A stretch of 64,000 nt of DNA, from NCBI RefSeq assembly GCF_000619925.1, contig NZ_JHVB01000005.1, forward strand, positions 124,001 to 188,000, in the 5' to 3' direction. The stretch's first letter is position 1, and every line of letters starts with the position of its first letter. The DNA is from Treponema sp. C6A8 (GTDB lineage: Bacteria > Spirochaetota > Spirochaetia > Treponematales > Treponemataceae). The notes under the pieces were generated by a model, which saw only the letters and a list, made by a program, of their open reading frames with translations, made no database searches and had not been told where the DNA came from. Below are positions 33,651 to 39,879 of this stretch, piece after piece. The translations under genes and the position numbers were made by a program.

Positions 33651-33788
33651 GCGCGAGGGAGTGTTGCGTGATTCAAAAACACTCTGGTTGTTGTGACCGC
33701 GAAAGCGGTCAGTATTATAGTTTCTTTGCAACAACCAGCGTGTAGCGCCTTATGGCGCGGTTTTGAATCATGCTATACGACCGGGAGC
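33651..33788 (+). repeat. Dispersed GNRA-capped cruciform element, copy A4
   Basis: A 138-bp copy between panC and coaC. The middle stem CTGGTTGTTG/CAACAACCAG carries a paired change relative to A2. The inner hairpin is GACCGC-GAAA-GCGGTC, and the third hairpin is GCGCC-TTAT-GGCGC, changed on both sides relative to A1-A3. A T8 tract follows the 3' end. Confidence 0.87.
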
Positions 33789-33817
33789 TTTTTTTTTGCC
33801 TTGGAAGGTAGATTAAT

Positions 33818-34357
33818 ATGGGTAAAAATATATTATTGCATGTAACTGGTTCAATCAGCTGCTACAAAGCCTGCGCGCTTACAAGCCTGCTTACAAAAAA
33901 CGGCTACAATGTGCGTGTAATTGCCAGCGAAGATGCTCTTAAATTTGTTGGGGCTGCCAGCTTTGAAGGCTTGAGCCACAATAAGCTTGAAACTTCTATG
34001 TTTGGTAACGACGACCCTATTCCGCACATTCATCTTGCGCAGAACTGGGCAGATTTGATTATTTCTTACCCTTGCAGCGCAAATACAATCAACCGCCTTG
34101 CATGCGGGCTTGCAGACGATCTTTTTGGCGCTGTTTGCCTTGCCAATAATTTTGAAAAGCCGCTTTTGATTGCACCTGCAATGAATACAAATATGTTCCG
34201 TCATCCAAGCGTTCAGGAAAGCCTTAAAAAGCTTAAAGGCTGGGGCGCTCAGATTCTTCCTTGCGGGGAAGGCGAACTTGCCTGCGGCACTACCGGTGTG
34301 GGAAGACTCTTGGAGCCTGCGGAAGCATTAGAATTTATCGAAAAAGCGCTTTCTTAA
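33818..34357 (+). CDS. coaC: Phosphopantothenoylcysteine decarboxylase (CoaC flavoprotein)
   Basis: The 179-residue protein is an HFCD-type flavoprotein: ILLHVTGSISCYKACALTSL, the catalytic-His region PIPHIHLAQNWADLIISYPC, SANTINRLACGLADDLFGAV, the PAMNTNMFRHP motif (PxMNxxM) and the catalytic-Cys flap EGELACGTTGVGRL. It decarboxylates phosphopantothenoylcysteine to phosphopantetheine. In most bacteria this is fused to CoaB; here it is a separate protein, and a cruciform element lies on each side. Confidence 0.94.
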   Translation: MGKNILLHVTGSISCYKACALTSLLTKNGYNVRVIASEDALKFVGAASFEGLSHNKLETSMFGNDDPIPHIHLAQNWADLIISYPCSANTINRLACGLADDLFGAVCLANNFEKPLLIAPAMNTNMFRHPSVQESLKKLKGWGAQILPCGEGELACGTTGVGRLLEPAEALEFIEKALS

Positions 34358-34380
34358 AAAGAAGGGGAAAAGTATAAAAA

Positions 34381-34519
34381 GGCGGGAGGGAGCAGGGCGT
34401 TTTGCAAAAACACTCTGGTTGTTGTGACCGCGTGAGCGGTCAGTATTATAGTTTCTTTGCAACAACCAGCGTGTAGCGCCTTATGGCGCGGTTTTGCAAA
34501 ATGCCCTGTGACCGGAAGC
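34381..34519 (+). repeat. Dispersed GNRA-capped cruciform element, copy A5
   Basis: A 139-bp copy between coaC and coaB. Outer arms GCAGGGCGTTTTGCAAAA and TTTTGCAAAATGCCCTGT differ strongly from the other copies yet stay complementary. The middle stem is CTGGTTGTTG/CAACAACCAG, with GACCGC-GUGA-GCGGTC and GCGCC-TTAT-GGCGC. Confidence 0.88.
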
Positions 34520-34554
34520 CTTTTTTAGGTGAACTCGTTTATTAATGAGGTTTT

Positions 34555-35229
34555 ATGAAGATTTTAATTACCGGTGGTGGCTCAGAAGAGCCTATTGATA
34601 ACGTACGTGCAGTCTGCAATTTTTCTACAGGCCGTACTTCTGCTTTTCTTGCGGATTATTTTGCGGGGCAGGGGCACGAGGTTTGTGAAATTGTTTCTGA
34701 ACGTGCGGTAAAGGCAGAAAAAGCCCGCCTTTTGACATACAAAACTTTTGCCCAGCTGGCTGTCTGTCTTGAAAACGAATGCCGCATAGGTGCTTATGAT
34801 TTGATAGTTCATGCGGCTGCCGTAAGTGACTACTCGCCTTATGAGCTTGTAGTTGACGGAAAAACTTATGCTTGTGGAGAAGTAAGTAAAGTGCCGGCAG
34901 GAGCGGAGCTTTGGGTACGGATGAAGAAGAACCCAAAACTTGTGGACAGTCTGAAACTTTGGGCGGGAGATAAGACCTGTGTGTTTGCATTTAAACTCAC
35001 AAGTAACGCGAGTCCAGAAGCCAGAAAACTGGCGGTGGAGAAGATACTTTCATCCCATCAGAATAAAAATCTTGTGCCTGACTTTGTTGTTTCAAATGAT
35101 TTGAGCGAGATAAAGGGTGCCCTTCATAAGTTTAAGATTTTGAACCGTTCTCTGGAAGTTGCAAAAGAAGGCGAAAGTTTGAGCGGGCTTGCCCAGGCAA
35201 TTTTGGGGCTCGCAAGCGAGGGAAAATGA
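34555..35229 (+). CDS. coaB: Phosphopantothenate-cysteine ligase (CoaB, monofunctional)
   Basis: The 224-residue protein begins KILITGGGSEEPIDNVRAVC and NFSTGRTSAFLADYF (Rossmann-like nucleotide site), with DLIVHAAAVSDYSPYEL and the metal/substrate region CVFAFKLTSNASPEARKLAV, VPDFVVSNDLSEIKG. It matches the CoaB half of CoaBC, encoded separately as in some Firmicutes. It condenses phosphopantothenate with Cys. Its stop overlaps the coaX start by 4 bp. Confidence 0.92.
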   Translation: MKILITGGGSEEPIDNVRAVCNFSTGRTSAFLADYFAGQGHEVCEIVSERAVKAEKARLLTYKTFAQLAVCLENECRIGAYDLIVHAAAVSDYSPYELVVDGKTYACGEVSKVPAGAELWVRMKKNPKLVDSLKLWAGDKTCVFAFKLTSNASPEARKLAVEKILSSHQNKNLVPDFVVSNDLSEIKGALHKFKILNRSLEVAKEGESLSGLAQAILGLASEGK

Positions 35230-36002
35230 CACTAACAGTTGATGTTGGAAATACACAGATTACGGGCGGACTTTTTGAGGACGGAAAGCTTGTGCTTCAG
35301 TTCCGCCAGACAACCAGCGCGCGTACGACTTCTGATGAAATCGGGCTGTTTTTTCGCTCGGTGATTCGCGAAAACGGCTTCCGCTGGCAGAAGGTTGAAC
35401 AGATTGGCGTGTGCAGCGTTGTGCCTTCAATTAATTATTCGCTTTCCAGCGCATTTGCAAAATATTTTTACCAGAAGGCGCTTTTTATTCAGGCGGGAAT
35501 TAAGACCGGTCTCAAACTCAAATATGCCAACCCTAAGGAAATCGGTGCCGACCGTATTGCCGCTGCTATTGGAGCTATGTCTCTGCATCCTGGTAAAAAT
35601 CTGATTGTAATTGATATGGGCACGGCTACCACAATCGACGTTGTTACTGCGGAAAAGGAATATCTTGGCGGTGCAATCATGCCGGGCATGAAAATCAGTG
35701 TGGAAGCGCTTGCGAGCGGAACAGCTAAACTTCCGATTGTAGAAATCGCTAAGCCTGACAGAAGCTGCGGAACTTCAACAATTGAAGCGATTCAGTCTGG
35801 ACTTTACTGGGGAAATCTTGGTGCCGTTAAGGAGCTTACACATCAGTTTGAGCAGACTGTTTTCAAAGGTGAAAAACCTTATATAATTGGAACAGGTGGT
35901 TTTTCGCGCATTTTTGGTGATGATGACCTGTTTGACGAAATGTGCCCTGAGCTTGTGCTCCTTGGAATTAAAAAGGCACTGGAATTAAATTTGGAGAAAT
36001 AA
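35226..36002 (+). CDS. coaX: Type III pantothenate kinase
   Basis: The 258-residue ASKHA-fold kinase begins MTLTVDVGNTQITGGLFEDG. It has IGVCSVVPSINY, ADRIAAAIGAMSLH, the phosphate motif VIDMGTATTIDVVTAEKEYL, GGAIMPGMKISVEALASGTA and YIIGTGGFSRIF. Type III enzymes are not feedback-inhibited by CoA and need a monovalent cation. It overlaps coaB and is followed 1 bp later by panD. Confidence 0.95.
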   Translation: MTLTVDVGNTQITGGLFEDGKLVLQFRQTTSARTTSDEIGLFFRSVIRENGFRWQKVEQIGVCSVVPSINYSLSSAFAKYFYQKALFIQAGIKTGLKLKYANPKEIGADRIAAAIGAMSLHPGKNLIVIDMGTATTIDVVTAEKEYLGGAIMPGMKISVEALASGTAKLPIVEIAKPDRSCGTSTIEAIQSGLYWGNLGAVKELTHQFEQTVFKGEKPYIIGTGGFSRIFGDDDLFDEMCPELVLLGIKKALELNLEK

Positions 36003-36003
36003 G

Positions 36004-36357
36004 ATGGATATTACAGTTTTAAAAGCAAAACTTCACAGAGCGACTGTTACAGACGCTAATTTGAATTATGAGGGTTCGATAAGTATTGATACAGAATTGT
36101 GCAAGGCAGCCGGCATGCACAACTGGGAAAAAGTCGACATTCTCAACGTCAACAATGGCGAACGCTTTTCAACTTACATCATTCCCGGCAAAAAAGGCGA
36201 AATCTGCCTGAACGGTGCCGCTGCCCGCAAAGCCTGCGTGGGCGACAAAGTTATTATCGTAACTTATACCACAATCGACGAAGCCAAAGCCGACGACTGG
36301 CAGCCAAAGGTTGTTTTGCTTGATGAGGGAAATGCAATTAAGGGAATAAAAGGCTAA
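36004..36357 (+). CDS. panD: Aspartate 1-decarboxylase (pyruvoyl enzyme)
   Basis: The 117-residue proenzyme begins MDITVLKAKLHRATVTDANL. The self-cleavage site Gly24-Ser25 is in NYEGSISID. It also has NGERFSTYIIPGKKGEICLN and GDKVIIVTYTTIDE. It makes beta-alanine for PanC and completes the pantothenate branch. The length is close to the usual ~126 residues. Confidence 0.95.
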   Translation: MDITVLKAKLHRATVTDANLNYEGSISIDTELCKAAGMHNWEKVDILNVNNGERFSTYIIPGKKGEICLNGAAARKACVGDKVIIVTYTTIDEAKADDWQPKVVLLDEGNAIKGIKG

Positions 36358-36359
36358 AT

Positions 36360-36605
36360 ATGAGTGTTGAATCAACAAACAAATACCTGCGTGCAAATGA
36401 CGCTTACAATGAACTCTTTGATGCTTTTGAAGCCCTGAATGTGGATGCAGAATTGAAAATGCCTCTTAATGCGGCTTTAGTTACCCTGAGCAATATTCTT
36501 GATTACTGGAAAGAAAATAACGACGTTCATACTAAGCCGCGAGTAAGCGAAGAAAAGCCAGAGCCTAAAAAGAATGATAATCATGGCTTTTCGCTGGTGG
36601 AATAA
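36360..36605 (+). CDS. Small uncharacterised acidic protein at the end of the CoA cluster
   Basis: The 81-residue protein starts 2 bp after the panD stop, implying co-translation. A helical N-terminal part (VESTNKYLRANDAYNELFDA; MPLNAALVTLSNILDYWKEN) leads to a charged, Pro/Lys/Glu-rich tail. No family is recognised. The position suggests a link to panD (for instance the way some bacteria need a separate maturation factor), but nothing in the sequence shows this. Confidence 0.6.
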   Translation: MSVESTNKYLRANDAYNELFDAFEALNVDAELKMPLNAALVTLSNILDYWKENNDVHTKPRVSEEKPEPKKNDNHGFSLVE

Positions 36606-36623
36606 ATTAAACTTCTTATAAAC

Positions 36624-37520
36624 TTATCTTACCACCGTTCTTATGCTTCCCATCTTCATTCGCTTCTCACGGGTGTCTTCCAGAAGAGCCTTGAGAGTTT
36701 CGGCGTCTTCGGTCTGGATGGCGGTGCGGAACTCGGTCATCATTTTCTGGAAGTTGTCTATGTGCTGGACTAATTTTTCCTTGTTGCTGATGAAAAGTTC
36801 TGTCCAGAGTGGGGCGTTTATCATGGCGATGCGGGTGAGGTCTTCAAAGCTGCCGCCGCCGAATGCGGTGATGCCTTCGTCCTGGGCGCTTTCTACCAGG
36901 GCGCTTGCGATTACATGGCAGAGCTGGCTTGTGAAGCCGATTTTGTAGTCGTGGATGTCGCAGGTGGTTTCGGTGATTCTTGTAAAGCCCATCAGGGTGA
37001 TGAGGTTTCTCATTACATCGAGATTTTCGGGTTTGTTGTAGCTCTGGGGTATCAAAATATAATTATGATTTACGAAAAACTGTGCTGATGAATGGGCGTA
37101 GCCTTCTTTTTCGCCGCCTGCCATCGGGTGTCCTATGATGAAATCTACGTCGGGGCGGAGAATTTCAGGCATGGATTTTTCAAAAATGCCTTTTACACCA
37201 CTGATGTCGGTGATAATTGAACCTGATTTGAAATATTCCTTATTATCGCGGATAAAATCCAGGGTGGCGTGTGGGTAAAGGCAGATGAAAAGCACGTCGC
37301 AGAGGGGAAGCATGTCCTGAACTTCATCGGAGGTGTAGATGCCGTCAACAATGCCTTCGGCGGTTGCCTGAGAAAGGCAGGCTGTACTTCGGTTGCAGGC
37401 GAGAATCTGGCCTTTTGAGCCGTTCTGCCAGAGTATGTTCTGGCGGATGGCCTTGGCGATTGAACCGCCCATAATACCGAGTCCGACAATTCCGTATGTA
37501 AGTGTGTTTAAGTTTTTCAT
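36624..37520 (-). CDS. tyrA: Prephenate dehydrogenase
   Basis: The start is ATG at 37520 (AGGAG 6 bases upstream), giving 298 residues; the longer reading frame only adds translated repeat B2. It has a Rossmann NAD site TYGIVGLGIMGGSIAKAIRQ, CDVLFICLYPHATLDFI, IITDISGVKG, VDFIIGHPMAGGEKEGYAHS (catalytic His-Pro-Met region), and a helical C-terminal dimer domain (IGFTSQLCHVIASALVES; GGGSFEDLTRIAMINAPLWT). It oxidatively decarboxylates prephenate to 4-hydroxyphenylpyruvate for tyrosine. It lies downstream of aroF in one operon. Confidence 0.93.
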   Translation of the reverse strand: MKNLNTLTYGIVGLGIMGGSIAKAIRQNILWQNGSKGQILACNRSTACLSQATAEGIVDGIYTSDEVQDMLPLCDVLFICLYPHATLDFIRDNKEYFKSGSIITDISGVKGIFEKSMPEILRPDVDFIIGHPMAGGEKEGYAHSSAQFFVNHNYILIPQSYNKPENLDVMRNLITLMGFTRITETTCDIHDYKIGFTSQLCHVIASALVESAQDEGITAFGGGSFEDLTRIAMINAPLWTELFISNKEKLVQHIDNFQKMMTEFRTAIQTEDAETLKALLEDTREKRMKMGSIRTVVR

Positions 37521-37529
37521 AAGTTCTCC

Positions 37530-37612
37530 TGGGGGCGTTGCGGGGGTGTCCCCCGCTAGAAGGGGTAGCGAGCAACGAAGTGCGAGCGAGGGGAAGGCTT
37601 TCCCCATCCCCT
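37530..37612 (+). repeat. GC-rich dispersed repeat, copy B2, inside the aroF-tyrA operon
   Basis: GGGCGTTG...CGGGGGTGTCCCCCG, then GGGTAGCGAGCAACGAAGTG and CGAGCGAGGGGAAGG, match copies B1 and B3 in the same orientation. It fills nearly the whole 96-bp gap between the two minus-strand genes, so it is transcribed within the operon as its complement. Confidence 0.78.
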
Positions 37613-37616
37613 GATT

Positions 37617-38651
37617 TTATATTGTTCGTCCTTCCACTGCGGCATACTTCTTAAGCTTGTCGCAGAGTTCTTCGAACTGTGGAGGGGTCAGCTGCTGGCT
37701 GGCGTCGCTCAGGGCTTTTTCAGGGTTGCAGTGAACTTCGATTTCGAGGCCGTCTGCACCGGCTGCAACTGAAGAGCAGGCGAGGGCTCCTACCATCCAG
37801 CGGATTCCACAGGCGTGGCTAGGATCGAGAACAACCGGGAGGTGAGTGTATTTGTGAAGGTATGGAACGGCGCTAACGTCCAGGCAGTTGCGGGTGTAGC
37901 CGTCAAAGGTACGGATTCCGCGTTCGCACAAAATTACGTTTTCGTTACCGTTTGCCATGATGTATTCTGCGCTCATCAAAAGCTCCTGGATTGTGCCGGA
38001 AAGTCCGCGTTTAAGGAGAACCGGTTTGTGAGTTTTGCCGACTTCCTTAAGAAGGTCAAAGTTCTGGAAGTTGCGGGCACCAATCTGAATCATATCGATG
38101 TTTTCAAAGTATTTGAGTTCGCTTGCGCTCATGAGTTCTGTACAGATTGGGAGTCCTGTTTCTGCTTTTGCTTTTTCAAGGAGTTTGATTCCTTCTGCGC
38201 CCAGGCCCTGGAAGCTGTAAGGAGAAGTGCGTGGCTTGTAAGCGCCGCCGCGAAGAATGCGTGCCCCTGCTTTTTTTACAGCGCGGGCTGCATCCATAAT
38301 CTGTTCTTCGCTTTCTACCGAACAGGGACCTGCGATAATCACAACTGATTTTCCGTCGCCGATTGTGCAAGGAGTTACGCCAGCCTGACCGCCGCCTACT
38401 TCGATTACGGTGTTATGTGGGTGGAAGGCACGGCTTGCCATTTTATAAGGTGCCGATACGCGTTCAGCTTTTTCTACAATGTCCATGCCCAGAAAGTCGT
38501 CAGGATCAACCTTGGAAGTGTCGCCCAGCAAGCCCAGAATGGTCATGCTTTCGCCTTTTGAAACGTGAACACCAAAGCCTTTTTCCTTGAGGTTGGCAAT
38601 AAGTCCTTCTGTCTGCGCCTGTGTGGCTCCTTTTTTCAATGTAATAATCAT
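37617..38651 (-). CDS. aroF: 3-deoxy-7-phosphoheptulonate synthase (DAHP synthase, type I-beta)
   Basis: The 344-residue protein starts at ATG with AAGGAG upstream. An N-terminal ~70-residue ferredoxin-like regulatory domain (MIITLKKGATQAQTEGLIAN) precedes the barrel, as in Thermotoga-type enzymes that are feedback-inhibited by Tyr/Phe. Barrel motifs: VVIIAGPCSVESEEQIMDAA (metal Cys), ILRGGAYKPRTSPYSFQGLG, IQIGARNFQNFDLLKEVGKT, VLLKRGLSGTIQE, LCERGIRTF and LPVVLDPSHACG. It commits carbon to aromatic amino acids. It is preceded by an attenuator with a Tyr/Phe-rich leader peptide. Confidence 0.95.
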   Translation of the reverse strand: MIITLKKGATQAQTEGLIANLKEKGFGVHVSKGESMTILGLLGDTSKVDPDDFLGMDIVEKAERVSAPYKMASRAFHPHNTVIEVGGGQAGVTPCTIGDGKSVVIIAGPCSVESEEQIMDAARAVKKAGARILRGGAYKPRTSPYSFQGLGAEGIKLLEKAKAETGLPICTELMSASELKYFENIDMIQIGARNFQNFDLLKEVGKTHKPVLLKRGLSGTIQELLMSAEYIMANGNENVILCERGIRTFDGYTRNCLDVSAVPYLHKYTHLPVVLDPSHACGIRWMVGALACSSVAAGADGLEIEVHCNPEKALSDASQQLTPPQFEELCDKLKKYAAVEGRTI

Positions 38652-38710
38652 TTTTGTTACTCCTTACAGTGCGATAGGCTGCCATGGGGGCGCCCGCGTA
38701 TATACGCTTG

Positions 38711-38781
38711 GTCAAGGCACGCTTCGCTTAAAGCCTTGACACAATCGTTTTGCAGGTTGATATAAGATTATCAACCTGCAA
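38711..38781 (-). other. Two hairpins between the attenuator and aroF
   Basis: GTCAAGGC (38711-38718) pairs with GCCTTGAC (38733-38740). TTGCAGGTTGAT and ATCAACCTGCAA (38750-38781) form a 12-bp stem. Neither has a T run, so they may stabilise the mRNA 5' end or act in folding of the leader. Confidence 0.55.
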
Positions 38782-38782
38782 T

Positions 38783-38813
38783 AAAAAAAGGGAACTCTTT
38801 TTAGAGTTCCCTT
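38783..38813 (-). terminator. Attenuator terminator of the aroF-tyrA operon
   Basis: On the minus strand AAGGGAACTCT pairs perfectly with AGAGTTCCCTT around a 4-nt loop, followed by a T run. It begins ~35 bp after the leader-peptide stop and ~130 bp before aroF. Confidence 0.88.
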
Positions 38814-38847
38814 GTATTTACCTTAATTTAATGAAGTTTCATTTACA

Positions 38848-38967
38848 TTAACGGCACATACCAAAGAACCCAGAAGAGAAGAAATAATACCAGTAATAGT
38901 AAAAGTAAGCCAACTTTGTACCGTATTTCTGAGAAGTTTGAGATGTGAAGTTTAAGTTTGCCTTCAT
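38848..38967 (-). CDS. Aromatic-rich leader peptide (39 residues)
   Basis: Minus-strand ATG (38967-38965) to TAA (38850-38848). The peptide begins MKANLNFTSQTSQKYGTKL and continues AYFYYYWYYFFSSGFFG, ending MCR. Residues 21-35 contain six Tyr, five Phe and one Trp. This is the hallmark of a ribosome-mediated attenuator that senses charged tRNA-Tyr and tRNA-Phe. A perfect terminator follows, then aroF and tyrA. The stretch GGUUCUUU inside the late codons can pair (with G-U pairs) with AGGGAACU of the terminator's 5' arm and could act as antiterminator. The promoter places the transcript start at the A of the ATG, so it is probably leaderless. Confidence 0.85.
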   Translation of the reverse strand: MKANLNFTSQTSQKYGTKLAYFYYYWYYFFSSGFFGMCR

Positions 38968-38973
38968 AATTTT

Positions 38974-39002
38974 AATATAACTTAAGTCTGAAAAATTTGC
39001 AA
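38974..39002 (-). promoter_or_regulatory. Promoter of the aro leader
   Basis: On the minus strand TTGCAA (39002-38997), 17-bp spacer, TATATT (38979-38974), then six bases and the leader ATG. Confidence 0.75.
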
Positions 39003-39033
39003 GTGTTTCTATGCATAAAAACAAAAAAAAGTT

Positions 39034-39046
39034 GCTCCCTCGCGCT
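39034..39046 (-). repeat. Possible solo end of the A element
   Basis: GCTCCCTCGCGCT followed by a T run matches the terminal bases of the A copies in reverse orientation (for example the end of A7), but only ~13 bp are shared, so this may be chance or a terminator remnant after the downstream methyltransferase gene. Confidence 0.3.
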
Positions 39047-39057
39047 AATTTTTTTGA

Positions 39058-39828
39058 TTACTTATTTTTTCCAGATAACCCTGCCATTTTTGTAAATGTT
39101 TTTTCTATATATTGAGCCTCGCTTTCTGAAAGAGCGGCGCGGGCTAAAAGACTTCTCCAGAAGCGTTCCATATCGGGGCGGCCAGCCAGTTTGAAAAAGC
39201 CGATTTTCTGAAGGTTGTCGGTGATGTTTGTAACAGTTTTGTCCAGGCGTTCCAGGGTGAGCGGGGTGTAGCCTGCGTCGGTTTTACCGCTGGATTTCAT
39301 ATTCTGGCGGAAAAGATGATAGCAGATAATCTGAACGGCGTGGGAAAGATTGAGGGAGCCGAATTCCCTGGAAGAAGGAATTGCAACGCCCAGGGTACAC
39401 ATATCAAGCTGGTCGTCGGTCAGGCCGGTACGCTCGTTGCCGAAGATTACGGCGACCTTGCCGCCGGCAGATGACGCTGACTCCTTGTCAGCTGCATTTT
39501 CTCGTCCAGTAATCTCATCAGCTAATTCTGCAAATTCCTCGGGCAGCAAAAGCTTTCCTTTTCGGTTTTTACCACGACGGCGGGTTGTTCCGGCACTCAA
39601 AGAACAGTCGGCGGTGGCGGCATTTATATCTTCATAAAAAGTTGCATTATCAAAAATGTAGGCGGCATGAATTGCAAGAACGTGAACTTTTTCAGCATCA
39701 TAATCTTCGCGTTTTCCGACAATGCGAAGTTCCTTAATATCATTATTTGCCATAGCCCGGCATGCAGAACCGATGTTTCTGGCTTCATCAGGATGATCCA
39801 AAATTATTACAATATTTTTCAAATTCAT
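39058..39828 (-). CDS. SpoU/TrmJ-family RNA methyltransferase
   Basis: The 256-residue protein has SPOUT-fold features: MNLKNIVIILDHPDEARNIG and SACRAMANNDI at the N-terminus, the knot motifs KVAVIFGNERTGLTDDQLDM and VAIPSSREFGSLNLSHAVQI, and a C-terminal helical extension (RFWRSLLARAALSESEAQYI) as in TrmJ. It probably 2'-O-methylates tRNA at position 32 (family knowledge), though an rRNA target cannot be excluded. A ~25-residue Ala/Ser-rich insert (ENAADKESASSAGG) precedes the knot. Confidence 0.87.
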   Translation of the reverse strand: MNLKNIVIILDHPDEARNIGSACRAMANNDIKELRIVGKREDYDAEKVHVLAIHAAYIFDNATFYEDINAATADCSLSAGTTRRRGKNRKGKLLLPEEFAELADEITGRENAADKESASSAGGKVAVIFGNERTGLTDDQLDMCTLGVAIPSSREFGSLNLSHAVQIICYHLFRQNMKSSGKTDAGYTPLTLERLDKTVTNITDNLQKIGFFKLAGRPDMERFWRSLLARAALSESEAQYIEKTFTKMAGLSGKNK

Positions 39829-39879
39829 ACGATAATTTTATCGTTTTATTTAAAAAATGTGTTAAAATATATTGCCAAA

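Noticed and set aside
39667..39879. 71-codon upstream extension of the SpoIIE phosphatase
   Set aside because: It lies antisense to the TrmJ-like gene and reads as low-quality hydrophobic sequence; ATG 39880 sits just after a -10-like box.
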